Assembly: GCF_900104175.1 (NCBI RefSeq)
Contig: NZ_FNIX01000001.1
Span: 571,975-635,974, forward strand
From: Lentzea jiangxiensis
GTDB lineage: Bacteria; Actinomycetota; Actinomycetes; Mycobacteriales; Pseudonocardiaceae
Direction: 5' to 3'
Length of the DNA stretch: 64,000 nt
Each line of letters opens with the position of its first letter. The stretch's first letter is position 1. The notes beneath the pieces were generated by a model. That model did not search any database. It was given only the letters and a program-made list of their open reading frames with translations, and had not been told where the DNA came from. The translations under genes and the position numbers were made by a program. Positions 18,023-28,525 of the stretch are shown one piece after another.

Positions 18023-19531
18023 ATGCGACAACCGGTGGAGCTGGGTCCGAAGCCTCTGACCCTCGAGGACGTTCATGCCGTCGCCCGCGACGGGGCCCCG
18101 GTGGAGATCACCGCGGCCGCCCGCGAGGCGGTCACCACCGCCCGTGGCCACATCGAACAGCTCGCCACGGCCGAACGCCCCACCTACGGCGTGTCGACCG
18201 GGTTCGGAGCGCTCGCCGTCCGGCACATCCCGCCGGACCGCCGTGCCCAGCTGCAGCGGTCGCTGATCCGCTCCCACGCCGCCGGTTCGGGGCCCGAGGT
18301 CGAGCGCGAGGTCGTGCGCGCACTGATGCTGCTGCGCCTGCGCACGCTCGCGACCGGTCACACCGGCGTTCGTCTGTCCACCGTGGAGGCGATGGCCGGG
18401 GTGCTGAACGCCGGCATCACGCCGGTCGTGCACGAGTTCGGCTCGCTGGGCTGCTCGGGCGACCTGGCGCCGTTGTCGGCGAGCGCCCTGGCGCTGATGG
18501 GTGAGGGCATGGTCCGCAACGCGCGCGACGAGCTCGTCCCCGCCGCCGAGGCGCTCGCCGAAGCCGGGATCGAACCGGTGCGGCTGGCCGAGAAGGAAGG
18601 CCTCGCGCTGATCAACGGCACCGACGGCATGCTCGGCATGCTGTCGCTGGCGATCGCCGACCTCACCCGCCTGCTCGACATCGCCGACCTCACCGCCGCG
18701 ATGAGCGTCGAGGCGCTGCTCGGCACCGACCGCGTCTTCGAGCCCGAGCTGCACGCGCTGCGCCCGCACCCCGGCCAGAACGTCTCCGCCGCCCGGATGC
18801 TCGCGTTCCTGCGCGGCTCCGAGATCGTCGCCTCGCACCGCGGACCCGACTGCACCCGCGTGCAGGACGCGTACTCGCTGCGCTGCTCCCCGCAGGTGCA
18901 CGGCGCGGCGCGGGACACGGTGGCCTACGCGGCGACGGTCGCCGACCGCGAGCTGTCGTCCGTGATCGACAACCCGGTGGTGCTGGCCGACGGCCGCGTC
19001 GAGTCCAACGGCAACTTCCACGGCGCGCCCGTCGCGTACGTGCTGGACTTCCTCGCCATCCCGCTCGCGGACGTGGCCTCGATCGCCGAGCGCCGCACCG
19101 ACCGCATGCTCGACGTCTCGCGTTCGCACGGCCTGCCGCCGTTCCTCGCGGACGACCCCGGCGTCGACTCCGGTCACATGATCGCCCAGTACACGCAGGC
19201 GGCGATCGTGTCCGAGCTCAAGCGCCTCGCGGTGCCGGCGTCCGTCGACTCGATCCCGTCCTCCGCGATGCAGGAGGACCACGTGTCGATGGGCTGGTCC
19301 GCCGCCCGCAAGCTGCGCAAGGCCGTGGACGGGCTCACGACCGTCCTCGCGGTCGAACTGCTCACCGCCGCGCGGGCGCTCGACCTGCGCGGGCCCCTCA
19401 AGCCCGCCCCCGCGACGGCCGCCGCCGTGGCGAAGCTGCGCGAGACGGTCCCCGGCCCCGGCCCCGACCGCCACCTCGCCCCCGAGATCGCCGCCGCCGA
19501 GGCCCTGATCCGAAGTGGAGCTCTGTCATGA
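18023..19531 (+). CDS. hutH: Histidine ammonia-lyase
   Basis: HutH deaminates L-histidine to urocanate and ammonia, the first step of histidine degradation. The 502-residue protein covers the usual length. The MIO prosthetic group forms from the triad C-S-G in [13 protein letters not shown], where many HALs have A-S-G; a Cys at the first position is tolerated in the family. [10 protein letters not shown] (with the catalytic Tyr), [13 protein letters not shown] and HGLPPFL are conserved. I chose ATG 18023 ([17 protein letters not shown]); the upstream GGAGCG is slightly far. It is the first gene of the hut operon and overlaps hutU by ATGA. Confidence 0.95.
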   Translation: MRQPVELGPKPLTLEDVHAVARDGAPVEITAAAREAVTTARGHIEQLATAERPTYGVSTGFGALAVRHIPPDRRAQLQRSLIRSHAAGSGPEVEREVVRALMLLRLRTLATGHTGVRLSTVEAMAGVLNAGITPVVHEFGSLGCSGDLAPLSASALALMGEGMVRNARDELVPAAEALAEAGIEPVRLAEKEGLALINGTDGMLGMLSLAIADLTRLLDIADLTAAMSVEALLGTDRVFEPELHALRPHPGQNVSAARMLAFLRGSEIVASHRGPDCTRVQDAYSLRCSPQVHGAARDTVAYAATVADRELSSVIDNPVVLADGRVESNGNFHGAPVAYVLDFLAIPLADVASIAERRTDRMLDVSRSHGLPPFLADDPGVDSGHMIAQYTQAAIVSELKRLAVPASVDSIPSSAMQEDHVSMGWSAARKLRKAVDGLTTVLAVELLTAARALDLRGPLKPAPATAAAVAKLRETVPGPGPDRHLAPEIAAAEALIRSGALS

Positions 19532-21171
19532 CCACCGTGCGCGCTGACCGCGGTACCGAACTGACCGCGAAGAACTGGTCGACCGAGGCCGCCCTGCGGA
19601 TGTTCCACAACAACCTCGACCCGGACGTCGCCGAGCGTCCCGAGGACCTCGTCGTCTACGGCGGCACGGGCAAGGCCGCGCGCGACTGGCCGTCGTTCGA
19701 CGCCATCTCCCGCGAGCTGAGGAACCTCGAAGCCGACGAGACGCTGCTCGTGCAGTCCGGACGCCCGGTCGGCGTCATGCGCACGCACGAGTGGGCGCCG
19801 CGCGTGCTCATCGCGAACTCGAACCTGGTGCCCGACTGGGCGAACTGGCCCGAGTTCCGCCGCCTGGAGGCCGAGGGCCTCACGATGTACGGGCAGATGA
19901 CCGCGGGCTCGTGGATCTACATCGGCACCCAGGGCATCCTGCAGGGCACGTTCGAGACGTTCGCCGCGGTCGCCACCAAGCGCTTCAACGGCACCCTCAA
20001 GGGCACGCTGACGGTCACCGCGGGCCTCGGCGGCATGGGTGGCGCGCAGCCGCTGGCCGTGACGATGAACGAGGGCGTCGCGCTGTGCGTCGAGGTCGAC
20101 CCGCACCGCGCCCAGCGCCGTGTGGAGACCCGCTACCTCGACGAGGTCGCTCCGGACCTCGACTCCGCGATCGAGCGCGTGCTGGCCGCGAAGGCCGCCG
20201 GTGAGGCCGTGTCCGTCGGTGTCGTGGGCAACGCGGCGGAGGTCCTGCCCGAGCTGCTGCGCCGCGAGGTCGCCGTCGACATCGTCACGGACCAGACCTC
20301 GGCGCACGACCCGTTGGCGTACCTGCCGGTGGGCGTCGCGCTGGAGGACTGGCAGGAGTACGCCGCCGCGAAGCCGGAGGAGTTCACCGACCGGGCGCGG
20401 AAGTCGATGGCCGCGCACGTCGAGGCGATGGTCGGGTTCATGGACCGCGGCGCCGAGGTGTTCGACTACGGCAACTCGATCCGCGGCGAAGCGCAGCTCG
20501 GCGGCTACGACCGCGCGTTCGCGTTCCCCGGCTTCGTGCCCGCCTACATCCGGCCGCTGTTCTGCGAGGGCAAGGGCCCGTTCCGCTGGGCCGCGCTGTC
20601 CGGCGACCCGGCCGACATCGCGAAGACCGACAAGGCGATCCTCGAGCTCTTCCCGGAGAACGAGCAGCTCGCCCGCTGGATCAAGATGGCGGGGGAGCGC
20701 GTCGAGTTCCAGGGCCTGCCCGCCCGCATCTGCTGGCTCGGCTACGGCGAACGGCACCTCGCCGGCCTCAGGTTCAACGAGATGGTGGCCTCCGGCGAGC
20801 TGTCCGCGCCGATCGTCATCGGCCGCGACCACCTCGACTGCGGGTCGGTGGCGTCCCCGTACCGCGAGACCGAGGCGATGGCCGACGGCTCCGACGCGAT
20901 CGCGGACTGGCCGCTGCTCAACGCCCTGGTCAACACGGCGTCGGGGGCGACGTGGGTGTCGATCCACCACGGTGGTGGCGTGGGCATCGGGCGGTCGATC
21001 CACGCGGGCCAGGTGACGGTGGCGGACGGCACCGAGCTGGCGGCGCGGAAGATCGAGCGCGTGCTGACCAACGACCCCGGCATGGGCGTCATCCGGCACG
21101 TGGACGCCGGGTACGACGAGGCGAAGACGGTGGCCGCCGACAAGGGCGTGCGCATCCCGATGGAGGGCTGA
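19528..21171 (+). CDS. hutU: Urocanate hydratase
   Basis: HutU hydrates urocanate to 4-imidazolone-5-propionate using a tightly bound NAD+. The 547-residue sequence is full length and shows [33 protein letters not shown], the glycine-rich NAD motif [12 protein letters not shown], and [18 protein letters not shown]. The ATG overlaps the hutH stop and the stop overlaps the next start (TGATG), so expression is coupled. Confidence 0.97.
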   Translation: MTTVRADRGTELTAKNWSTEAALRMFHNNLDPDVAERPEDLVVYGGTGKAARDWPSFDAISRELRNLEADETLLVQSGRPVGVMRTHEWAPRVLIANSNLVPDWANWPEFRRLEAEGLTMYGQMTAGSWIYIGTQGILQGTFETFAAVATKRFNGTLKGTLTVTAGLGGMGGAQPLAVTMNEGVALCVEVDPHRAQRRVETRYLDEVAPDLDSAIERVLAAKAAGEAVSVGVVGNAAEVLPELLRREVAVDIVTDQTSAHDPLAYLPVGVALEDWQEYAAAKPEEFTDRARKSMAAHVEAMVGFMDRGAEVFDYGNSIRGEAQLGGYDRAFAFPGFVPAYIRPLFCEGKGPFRWAALSGDPADIAKTDKAILELFPENEQLARWIKMAGERVEFQGLPARICWLGYGERHLAGLRFNEMVASGELSAPIVIGRDHLDCGSVASPYRETEAMADGSDAIADWPLLNALVNTASGATWVSIHHGGGVGIGRSIHAGQVTVADGTELAARKIERVLTNDPGMGVIRHVDAGYDEAKTVAADKGVRIPMEG

Positions 21172-22340
21172 TGCTCGACCAGATCGCGGACGTCGGCCGT
21201 GACCCCCGGCGCGGCGGCTACTCCCGCCACGGCTACGACAAGCCCGAGCTCGAGCTCCGGCACTGGTTCGTCGAGCAGGCCGTCGAGCGCGGCCTGGACG
21301 TCGAGACCGACCGGAACGGCAACCTCTGGGCGTGGTGGGGCGAGCGCGGCGACAACGCCCTCGTCACCGGCAGCCACCTCGACTCGGTGCCCGGCGGCGG
21401 CGCGTTCGACGGCCCGCTCGGCGTGACCAGCTCCCTGCAGGCCGTCGATCTGTTGCAGGCCAAGGGGTTCCAGCCACAACGGCCGTTCGCGATCACGGTC
21501 TTCGCGGAGGAGGAGGGCGGCCGGTTCGGCGTCGCGTGCCTCGGCAGCCGCCTCCTGACGGGCGCCATCGACGCGCGGAAGGCCCTGAACCTCAAGGACC
21601 CGGACGGCGTCACGCTCGCCGAGTCGATGAAAGCCGCGGGCTACGACCCGGACCTGGTCGGCCGCGACGAACGGGCGCTGAGGCGCATCGGGCAGTTCGT
21701 CGAGCTGCACGTCGAGCAGGGCCGGGGCCTCACCGTGCCGGTCGGGGTGGCGAGCAGCATCCTCGCGCACGGCCGGTGGCGCTTCACGTTCTCGGGTGAG
21801 GGCAACCACGCCGGAGCGACGTTGGTCGAAGACCGGCGCGACCCGATGCTCCCGGCCTCGCACCTCGTCCTGGCGGCGCGGAGAGCCGCCAGGGGCGGTG
21901 GCCGCGCGACGGTCGGCAGGATCGTCCCCAACCCCGGCGGCACGAACGTCATCGCGTCCACCGTGGACGTGTGGCTGGACGCCAGGGACAGCGACGACGC
22001 GCGCACCCGCGCGATGGTCGCGGAGATCTCCGAGGCGGCTCGTCGGGCCGCCGAGGAGGAGGGGTGCGAACTGCGGATCACCGAGGAGTCGTACGGCGAC
22101 ACGGTGCACTTCGACGCGGCGCTCCGGGACGACATCGCGGGAGCGCTCGGCGGCGTTCCGGCGTTGCCGACCGGCGCGGGTCACGACGCGGGCATCCTCG
22201 CCGCGCACGTGCCGACCGCGATGCTGTTCGTGCGCAACCCCACCGGGGTGAGCCACGCGCCGGAGGAGTTCGCCGAGCAGGCCGACGTCGACGAGGGCGT
22301 CCAGGCCCTCGCCGCCACGATCGAACACCTCGGCTCGTGA
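21171..22340 (+). CDS. M20-family amidohydrolase (allantoate-amidohydrolase-like) of the hut operon
   Basis: This 389-residue zinc peptidase-fold enzyme is annotated in related genomes as allantoate amidohydrolase or N-carbamoyl-L-amino-acid hydrolase. It has [21 protein letters not shown] (metal ligands His and Asp), [17 protein letters not shown] and a C-terminal GHDAG, all typical. It sits between hutU and hutF with 1- and 4-base overlaps, while no hutG is present. HutF yields N-formyl-L-glutamate, so I infer that this enzyme hydrolyses N-formylglutamate to glutamate and formate. That would match the chemistry of the family (cleavage of small N-acyl groups), but it is not proven from sequence. 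Confidence 0.85.
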   Translation: MLDQIADVGRDPRRGGYSRHGYDKPELELRHWFVEQAVERGLDVETDRNGNLWAWWGERGDNALVTGSHLDSVPGGGAFDGPLGVTSSLQAVDLLQAKGFQPQRPFAITVFAEEEGGRFGVACLGSRLLTGAIDARKALNLKDPDGVTLAESMKAAGYDPDLVGRDERALRRIGQFVELHVEQGRGLTVPVGVASSILAHGRWRFTFSGEGNHAGATLVEDRRDPMLPASHLVLAARRAARGGGRATVGRIVPNPGGTNVIASTVDVWLDARDSDDARTRAMVAEISEAARRAAEEEGCELRITEESYGDTVHFDAALRDDIAGALGGVPALPTGAGHDAGILAAHVPTAMLFVRNPTGVSHAPEEFAEQADVDEGVQALAATIEHLGS

Positions 22341-23611
22341 ACTACTGGTGCGAGCGGGCCTGGCTGCCCGGCGGACTCGCGGAACGCGTGCTGATCAGGG
22401 TCGAGGGCGGCAAGATCGCCAGTGTGTCCACTGTGGACACCATTCCGCTGGGGGTGCGCAGGCTGCACGGCATCGTCGTGCCGGGTTTCGCGAACGCCCA
22501 CTCGCACGCGTTCCACCGCGCGCTCAGGGGCCGGACGCACGACGGCGGAGGCACGTTCTGGACGTGGCGCGAGGGCATGTACGCCCTGGCGTCGCGCCTC
22601 ACCCCGCAGTCGTACTACCGGCTGGCCCGCGCGGTGTACGGCGAGATGGCGCTCGCCGGGGTGTCGGCCGTGGGCGAGTTCCACTACCTGCACGACAGGT
22701 CCAACGAGTTCGGCCACGCCCTCGCGGAAGCCGCGAAGGACGCCGGCCTCCGGCTCACGCTGCTCGACGCGTGCTACCTGGCGGGCGGCATCGACCAGCC
22801 CGTCACCGGGGTGCAGCAGCGCTTCTCCGACGGCACGGCCGAGGCGTGGGCGAGCCGGGTCGCCGAGCTGAAGTCCGACGACGTGCTGAAGGTCGGCGCC
22901 GCCATCCACTCGGTCAGAGCGGTTCCCAGAGCCGAGCTCTCCGTGGTGGCGCAGGCTTTCCCGGAAGCACCGCTGCACGTCCACCTCTCCGAGCAGCCCG
23001 CCGAGAACGAGGCCTGCCTCGCGGCGTACGGCCTCACGCCGACCGGTCTGCTGCACGAGGCAGGCGCGCTCTCGCCCCGCACGACGGTGGTGCACGCCAC
23101 GCACCTGACGCCCGAGGACATCGCGACCCTCGGAGCCACGGGCACCGGCGCGTGCTTCTGCCCGACCACCGAGGCCGACCTGGCCGACGGCATCGGCCCG
23201 GCGCGGGAGCTCGCGGACGCGGGCAGCCCGTTGTCGCTGGGCAGCGACCAGCACGCGGTGATCGACCCGTTGCTGGAGAGCCGCGCGCTCGAACACGGCG
23301 AACGCCTCCGCACGGGCCGGCGCGGCCGTTTCTCGCCGGCGGAACTGCTCGGCGCCGCCACCCGCCACTCCGCGCTCGGCTGGGACGGCGGGCGCATCGA
23401 ACCCGGCGCGCCCTGCGACCTCGTGGCGATCAGCTGTTCGACGCCGCGCACCGCGGGGTCGTTGCCGCAGCAGGTTCTCCTGTCCGCGACGGCGTCCGAT
23501 GTGGACACCGTGGTCGTCGGCGGGCGGGTGGTCGCCTCCGGTGGCGTGCACGAGACCCTGGGAGACGTCGGCAGGCTGCTGGCGGCCGCGATCGAGGAGC
23601 TGTGGGCATGA
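22337..23611 (+). CDS. hutF: Formimidoylglutamate deiminase
   Basis: HutF deiminates N-formimidoyl-L-glutamate to N-formyl-L-glutamate and ammonia. The 424-residue amidohydrolase-superfamily protein has [15 protein letters not shown] (HxH metal motif), [24 protein letters not shown] and [14 protein letters not shown] with the metal-binding Asp. These match HutF rather than guanine deaminase. The GTG at 22337 overlaps the preceding stop and the end overlaps hutI. Its presence defines the five-step route through formylglutamate. Confidence 0.95.
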   Translation: MNYWCERAWLPGGLAERVLIRVEGGKIASVSTVDTIPLGVRRLHGIVVPGFANAHSHAFHRALRGRTHDGGGTFWTWREGMYALASRLTPQSYYRLARAVYGEMALAGVSAVGEFHYLHDRSNEFGHALAEAAKDAGLRLTLLDACYLAGGIDQPVTGVQQRFSDGTAEAWASRVAELKSDDVLKVGAAIHSVRAVPRAELSVVAQAFPEAPLHVHLSEQPAENEACLAAYGLTPTGLLHEAGALSPRTTVVHATHLTPEDIATLGATGTGACFCPTTEADLADGIGPARELADAGSPLSLGSDQHAVIDPLLESRALEHGERLRTGRRGRFSPAELLGAATRHSALGWDGGRIEPGAPCDLVAISCSTPRTAGSLPQQVLLSATASDVDTVVVGGRVVASGGVHETLGDVGRLLAAAIEELWA

Positions 23612-24741
23612 GCGTGCTGATCACCGGCATCGGTGAGCTGACCACGAACAGCGAGTCCGCCGGTGACGCGCTGGTCGTCGACGGCGCCGGGATCGCCTGG
23701 GTGGGCACCGCCGCGAGCGCTCCGGCCGCGGACGAACGGGTCGACGTCGGGGGCCGCGCGGTGCTGCCCGGCTGGGTCGACAGCCACACCCACCTGGTCT
23801 TCGCGGGCGACCGCACCGCCGAGTTCGGCGCGCGCATGGCCGGCAAGCCCTACACCGCGGGCGGCATCGCGGTGACCGTCGACGCGACCAGGCAGGCCAC
23901 CGACGCGGAACTGTCCGAGGTCGTCCGCAGGCACGTCGCCGAGGCGCTGAAGCAGGGCACGACGTTCGTCGAGACGAAGACCGGCTACGGCCTGAACGTG
24001 GCCGATGAGGTGCGCAGCGCGCGCATCGCCGCCGAGCACGTCGATGAGGTCACGTTCCTCGGCGCCCACCTCGTCCCGCCCGGCGAGGACGCCGACACCT
24101 ACGTCGACCTGGTCCGCGGCGAGATGCTCGACGCCGTCGCACCGCTCGTGCGCTGGGCGGACGTGTTCTGCGAGAAGGGCGCCTTCGACTACGAGCAGTC
24201 CAAGGCGGTGCTGGAGGCGGCCGGGGCGAAGGGGCTCGGCCTGCGCGTGCACGGCAACCAGCTCGGCGAGGGGCCCGGCGTGCGGCTGGCGGTGGAGCTC
24301 GGTGCCGCGTCCGTCGACCACTGCACCCACCTGTCAGCGGACGACGTCGACGCGCTGGCGTCGTCGGACACGGTCGCCACGCTGCTGCCGGCCTGCGACC
24401 TCTCCACCCGCCAGCCGCTGCCGCCCGCCCGCGCCCTGCTCGACGCCGGTGCGACGGTCGCGCTCGCCAGCAACTGCAACCCCGGTTCGTCGTACACCTC
24501 GTCGATGGCGTTCTGCGTGACGACGGCGGTCCTGCAGATGCGGATGACCGTCGAGGAGGCGGTGTGGGCGGCCACGGCCGGTGGCGCGCGGGCGGTGCGC
24601 CGGGACGACGTCGGCGTCATCAGGCCTGGCGCGCGAGCCGACCTGCACGTGCTGGACGCACCCTCGATCACGCATCTGGCGTACCGTCCCGGGGTTCCGT
24701 TGACGCACTCGGTGTGGCGTCGGGGCGTACGAACCAATTGA
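23608..24741 (+). CDS. hutI: Imidazolonepropionase
   Basis: HutI opens the imidazolone ring of 4-imidazolone-5-propionate to give N-formimidoyl-L-glutamate. The 377-residue metal-dependent amidohydrolase has [42 protein letters not shown] and [11 protein letters not shown], all typical. ATG 23608 overlaps the hutF stop. It is the last gene of the operon; the next gene starts 66 bases on and is unrelated, and I see no strong hairpin between them. Confidence 0.96.
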   Translation: MSVLITGIGELTTNSESAGDALVVDGAGIAWVGTAASAPAADERVDVGGRAVLPGWVDSHTHLVFAGDRTAEFGARMAGKPYTAGGIAVTVDATRQATDAELSEVVRRHVAEALKQGTTFVETKTGYGLNVADEVRSARIAAEHVDEVTFLGAHLVPPGEDADTYVDLVRGEMLDAVAPLVRWADVFCEKGAFDYEQSKAVLEAAGAKGLGLRVHGNQLGEGPGVRLAVELGAASVDHCTHLSADDVDALASSDTVATLLPACDLSTRQPLPPARALLDAGATVALASNCNPGSSYTSSMAFCVTTAVLQMRMTVEEAVWAATAGGARAVRRDDVGVIRPGARADLHVLDAPSITHLAYRPGVPLTHSVWRRGVRTN

Positions 24742-24807
24742 GACGGTGGTGTCGGCACCCGTCGTGTGGGCCTGTTGGCGGAAGGGGCGGGACCGTACGG
24801 TGACCCC

Positions 24808-25689
24808 GTGGTGGATTTCGCCGAGGCCCTGACGAAAGCCGTCGACACCAGCGGCCTCAGTCTCGAACGCATCCAGCACCACCTGGCCGCGCGCGGCATG
24901 CAGGTGAGCATCTCGACGCTCAGCTACTGGCGCCGCGGCCGCAGCCGGCCCGAGCGCCCCGAGTCGTTGAAGGTCGTCGCCGCCCTGGAGGAGCTGCTCG
25001 ACCTCGGCGAGGGATTCCTGACCGACCGGCTGGGCGACAAGCGGCCGCGCGGGCGCTGGGTCGACCAGTCGATGTCCATCGAGGACATGTGGGACTCGCG
25101 GGCCACCGACCTCGGCGAGGTCATGGCGAGGATCGACCGGTTGCAGCCGACGGCGTCGACGTACCTCAGCGTGCAGGACCGGCAGTTCATCGGGCCGGAC
25201 CGCCGTGAGGTCCGCAACCACTGCACCGGCGTCATCCAGGCGTTGGAGGACGGCGTCGACCGCTTCCTCGCGATCCAGCTGGCCGACGCCACGGACCTCG
25301 GGGTGCCGGCGATCGAGGCGGGCCCGCCGTGCCGGCTGGGAAGGGTGCGCAGCGAGGACTCGACGGGCTTCCTCGTCGCCGAGATCCTCTTCGACCGGAT
25401 GCTCAGGGCGGGCGAGACGGCGCTGGTCGACTACACGGTCCGGATGAGGCCGGGGGCGGACAGCGAGGTCTGCGACCGGCGGTTCCTGCGGCCCGTCAAC
25501 GACTACACGCTGCAGATCAGGTTCCACCCGGACGCCGTGCCGGCCCGCTGCTACGAGTTCGCGAGGCCTTCGCTGCACGAGCCGGAGACCGCCTTGAGCG
25601 ACCTGTGGATCGGGACGACGGCGTCGACGCACATCCACGTGCGGAACTCGAAGCCCGGGATCTACGGAGTGCGGTGGGAGTGGGAGTAG
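24808..25689 (+). CDS. HTH (XRE-like) regulator, paralogue 1
   Basis: This 293-residue protein has an N-terminal helix-turn-helix domain (about 1-65, with SLERIQHHLAARGMQVSIST and LSYWRRGRSRPERPESL). The C-terminal domain of about 220 residues is of unknown type and ends in WEWE. It is clearly paralogous to the gene at 26198: the N-terminal 60 residues are nearly identical and the rest is alignable throughout (DRREV, EDGVDR, LLRAG-like blocks, WIGTT, GIRWEWE-like end). I chose GTG 24808 by alignment to that paralogue (MVDFAEAL and MSEFAEAL). The ligand and targets are unknown. The last 20 bases form one arm of a strong hairpin. Confidence 0.8.
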   Translation: MVDFAEALTKAVDTSGLSLERIQHHLAARGMQVSISTLSYWRRGRSRPERPESLKVVAALEELLDLGEGFLTDRLGDKRPRGRWVDQSMSIEDMWDSRATDLGEVMARIDRLQPTASTYLSVQDRQFIGPDRREVRNHCTGVIQALEDGVDRFLAIQLADATDLGVPAIEAGPPCRLGRVRSEDSTGFLVAEILFDRMLRAGETALVDYTVRMRPGADSEVCDRRFLRPVNDYTLQIRFHPDAVPARCYEFARPSLHEPETALSDLWIGTTASTHIHVRNSKPGIYGVRWEWE

Positions 25690-25712
25690 CCGCTACTCCC
25701 ACTCCCACCGCA
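25670..25712 (+). terminator. 21-bp perfect hairpin spanning the stop codon of HTH paralogue 1
   Basis: The arms 25670-25690 and 25692-25712 are perfectly complementary around a single central base. The left arm encodes the final residues (RWEWE) and the stop codon. There is no T run. It is symmetrical enough to stop transcription from both sides, including the minus-strand small secreted-protein gene at 25820. Confidence 0.65.
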
Positions 25713-25819
25713 AGCGCCCCAGGTCGAGACGATGCGCTCGGCCGAGCCGCATTCGGCCTGCTCATCAGGGGCGCCCAGGATGGCCGTCGCCGCTGCAGGG
25801 AGGCGGCGACGGCAAGTAC

Positions 25820-26029
25820 CTAGACCTTCGGCAACGCGTTCAGCGCACTGCTGCAGGCGTGCCGGAGGGTGCGCGCGCCGTCCTCCAGGACCACGGCGCG
25901 GCTGCCGTCGGCCGCCTGTGCGCCCGCTCCGGGCAGCACCGCCTCCTCGGCGACCGCGGTGGGCGTCAGCACCGCCGTGGAAGCGATGCCCGATGCCGCC
26001 GCGACGGCGGCATGACGCCGAAGAGCCAT
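25820..26029 (-). CDS. Small secreted protein
   Basis: This 69-residue product has a signal peptide (MALRRHAAVAAASGIASTAV, with likely cleavage near AVAEEA) and a short mature part of about 40 residues with one cysteine. The ATG at 26029 is preceded by GGAGGAACCCC, a strong ribosome binding site, which is the main evidence that the gene is real. No family is recognisable. It lies on the opposite strand between the two paralogous HTH regulators and is divergent from the second, so it may be their target; this is inference. Confidence 0.6.
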   Translation of the reverse strand: MALRRHAAVAAASGIASTAVLTPTAVAEEAVLPGAGAQAADGSRAVVLEDGARTLRHACSSALNALPKV

Positions 26030-26197
26030 GGGGTTCCTCCTGGCAGGGAATGAACTGGGGAACACCAAGAAACTAACGCGACATGTGCGCCGGATAACAG
26101 GTTCGAAACTTCAGACCTCAATACTGTCAAAACTGTGGTCGTGCCTACCCCGCGTGCGGTCTGGGCCGAATTCGATCACTGGTCGTAGCATTCGACC

Positions 26198-27082
26198 GTG
26201 TCGGAATTCGCGGAGGCGCTGACGCTGGCCGTCGAGGCGAGCGGGCTCAGCCTGGAGCGGATCCAGCACCACCTGGAGTCCCGCGGCGTGCAGGTGAGCC
26301 AGTCGACGCTGAGCTACTGGCGCCGGGGCCGCAGCCGTCCCGAACGCCCCGAGTCGCTGCAGGCCGTCTCCGCCCTGGAGGACGTCCTCCGGCTCTCGCC
26401 CGGCTCGCTGACGAGCCGCCTGGGGGACCGGCGGCCGCGCGGCCGGTGGGTCGAGCGCACCACCGCGCTGGAGGGCATCTGGCGGGACGAGGCGATCGAC
26501 CTCGGCCGCGAGATCGCCCGCGTGCACAGGTTGCTCCCGGCCCCCGCGCGCTACCTCAGCGTGCGGGACCAGGCGGTGATCGGTCCCGACCGGCGCGAGG
26601 TGGAGATCCGCAGCAGCGCGGTGATCGAGGCGTTCGAGGACGGCGTCGACCGGATCCTGCTCGCGAAGACCGCCGACGACACCGACCTCTCACCGGGCGA
26701 CGTCGTGGCCGAGAGGTCGTGCCGCGTCGGCAGGGTGCGCAGGGACCCCGACCGCAAGCTGCTCGTCGCGGAGATCATCCTCGACCGCGTGCTGCGCGCG
26801 GGCGACACCGCCCTCGTCGACCTGCGGCTGATCTCCGACCCCGGCGCGGACAGCTCCACGGCGGACCGCACGTTCCTCCGCACGCTGCGCAACTACGTGC
26901 TGGAGGTGGACTTCCACCCCGAGGCGGTTCCCGTCCGCTGCCACAGCTTCAGCCGCACCGCGCCGGACGCGCCCGCCGTCGACACGGGCGAGCTGTGGAT
27001 CGGCACCACCTCCGCCGCCCACCTGCTGGTGCACGAGGCGCAGGCGGGTCACGTCCACGGCATCCGGTGGGAGTGGGAGTAG
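26198..27082 (+). CDS. HTH (XRE-like) regulator, paralogue 2
   Basis: This 294-residue paralogue of the gene at 24808 has the same domain layout: HTH (about 1-65), then a large C-terminal domain ending GIRWEWE. The GTG start at 26198 gives MSEFAEALTLAVEASGLSLE. The shared HTH recognition region suggests that both proteins bind related sites, while differences in the C-terminal domain suggest different signals. Its promoter region faces the small secreted-protein gene. No metabolic context is evident. Confidence 0.8.
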   Translation: MSEFAEALTLAVEASGLSLERIQHHLESRGVQVSQSTLSYWRRGRSRPERPESLQAVSALEDVLRLSPGSLTSRLGDRRPRGRWVERTTALEGIWRDEAIDLGREIARVHRLLPAPARYLSVRDQAVIGPDRREVEIRSSAVIEAFEDGVDRILLAKTADDTDLSPGDVVAERSCRVGRVRRDPDRKLLVAEIILDRVLRAGDTALVDLRLISDPGADSSTADRTFLRTLRNYVLEVDFHPEAVPVRCHSFSRTAPDAPAVDTGELWIGTTSAAHLLVHEAQAGHVHGIRWEWE

Positions 27083-27134
27083 CTGGAGCAGCTCCACGTG
27101 GCACCGCGGCCTCCCGCGAGGCAGGGTGGAAGGC

Positions 27135-28127
27135 ATGGAGTACACCCAGCTCGGTCGCAGTGGCCTGTCCGTCTCCCGCCTGTGCCTCGGCACGATGAAC
27201 TTCGGTCCCGAGACGTCCGAGGCCGACAGCCACGCGATCATGGACCGCGCCCACGAACACGGCCTGAACTTCTTCGACACGGCCAACGTCTACGGCTGGA
27301 AGAAGGGTGAGGGCGTCACCGAGAACATCATCGGCAACTGGTTCGCCAAGGGCGGCACGCGCCGCGAGCGGACCGTCATCGCCACCAAGCTGTACGGCAG
27401 CATGGGTGACTGGCCGAACGAGACCAAGCTGTCGGCGCTGAACATCCGCCGCGCCGCCGACGCGTCGCTCCGGCGCCTGCAGACCGACTACATCGACCTG
27501 TACCAGATGCACCACGTCGACCGGGACACGCCGTGGGACGAGATCTGGGAGGCCTTCTCCGTCCTGCGCCAGCAGGGCAAGGTCATCTACTTCGGGTCGT
27601 CGAACTTCGCCGGCTGGCACATCGCCCAGGCCCAGGAGGCGGCGCGCACGCGCGGGTTCCTCGGCCTGGTGTCCGAGCAGTCGATCTACAACCTGATGAC
27701 CCGCTGGGTCGAGCTGGAGGTCCTGCCGGCGGCCAAGCACTACGGCCTCGGCGTCATCCCGTGGTCGCCGCTGCACGGCGGTCTGCTGGGTGGTGTGCTG
27801 CGCAAGCAGCGCGAGGGAGGCACGTCCCGCAGCGCCTCCGGTCGGTCCGCGGACGCGTTGGAGAAGTACCGCGACACGATCGAGGCCTACGAGAAGCTCT
27901 GCGCGGAGATCGGCGAGGACCCGGCCAACGTCGGCCTCGCGTGGCTGCTGCACCAGGACGGCGTGACCGCGCCGATCATCGGGCCGCGCACCGGCGAGCA
28001 GCTCGACAACTCGTTGCGCGCCGCGGAGCTCAAGCTCGACGCGGACGTCCTGGCGAAGCTGGACGAGCTGTTCCCGGCGCCGGGTCCGAACGGGTCGAAG
28101 CCGGCGCCGGAGGCCTACGCCTGGTAG
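27135..28127 (+). CDS. Aldo/keto reductase
   Basis: This 330-residue NADPH-dependent TIM-barrel oxidoreductase belongs to the bacterial AKR group related to potassium-channel beta-subunit-like enzymes. The catalytic tetrad is complete: D48 and Y53 (FFDTANVYG), K85 (ATKLYG) and H126 (YQMHH). It also has the GSSNF and GLGVIPWSPL motifs. I chose ATG 27135, preceded by AGGGTGGAAGG; GTG 27126 is an alternative three codons earlier. The substrate is unknown. A hairpin at 28230-28258 follows. Confidence 0.92.
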   Translation: MEYTQLGRSGLSVSRLCLGTMNFGPETSEADSHAIMDRAHEHGLNFFDTANVYGWKKGEGVTENIIGNWFAKGGTRRERTVIATKLYGSMGDWPNETKLSALNIRRAADASLRRLQTDYIDLYQMHHVDRDTPWDEIWEAFSVLRQQGKVIYFGSSNFAGWHIAQAQEAARTRGFLGLVSEQSIYNLMTRWVELEVLPAAKHYGLGVIPWSPLHGGLLGGVLRKQREGGTSRSASGRSADALEKYRDTIEAYEKLCAEIGEDPANVGLAWLLHQDGVTAPIIGPRTGEQLDNSLRAAELKLDADVLAKLDELFPAPGPNGSKPAPEAYAW

Positions 28128-28229
28128 GCCGGACCCGCTGTGGCGAGACCGCCGGCGGGTGACCTGGCCGGCCTGTGCCTCGTGGCCCGAACAAGCCGTG
28201 CCGAAGCCACCGGCTGACTCGCACGGGAA

Positions 28230-28258
28230 CGCCCGGACGTGGTCGTCACGTCCGGGCG
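28230..28258. terminator. Bidirectional terminator between aldo/keto reductase and DUF6104-like gene
   Basis: The 12-bp perfect arms CGCCCGGACGTG and CACGTCCGGGCG flank loop GTCGT, placed between two convergent genes and 6 bases from the end of the small minus-strand gene. Confidence 0.75.
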
Positions 28259-28264
28259 CGCGGG

Positions 28265-28444
28265 TCAGTCCTCGAAGTCGTCGTCGTCGCGCGCCAGGAA
28301 CGTGGCGAAGCGCTCGACGGGCGTCTCGAACTCCGGGTTGGCGTCGACGAACTCCCGCAGCTTGTCGGCGAGCCACGCGAAGGTGACCTCCTCCTCGCCG
28401 CGCCGCTTCTCGAGCTCCTCGATGCCGCGATCGGTGTGGTACAT
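28265..28444 (-). CDS. DUF6104-like small conserved protein
   Basis: This 59-residue acidic protein begins MYHTDRGIEELEKRRGEEEV and ends in a run of Asp before FED. A short protein of this kind is conserved next to kgd in many actinobacteria. The ATG at 28444 follows AGGAG. It is downstream of kgd on the same strand, but a strong hairpin separates the two. Function is unknown; nothing suggests a signal peptide or membrane segment. Confidence 0.8.
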   Translation of the reverse strand: MYHTDRGIEELEKRRGEEEVTFAWLADKLREFVDANPEFETPVERFATFLARDDDDFED

Positions 28445-28474
28445 GGCAGGGACTCCTGTGGTGGCCTGGAAGAG

Positions 28475-28510
28475 ACGAGCCGCCGGACCCAGGTGGATCC
28501 GGCGGCTCGT
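28475..28510 (-). terminator. Terminator of kgd
   Basis: The 13-bp perfect arms ACGAGCCGCCGGA and TCCGGCGGCTCGT have a 10-base loop. They lie 15 bases after the kgd stop, followed on the minus strand by CTCTTCC. Confidence 0.75.
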
Positions 28511-28525
28511 TCGTTCACGCGGGAT

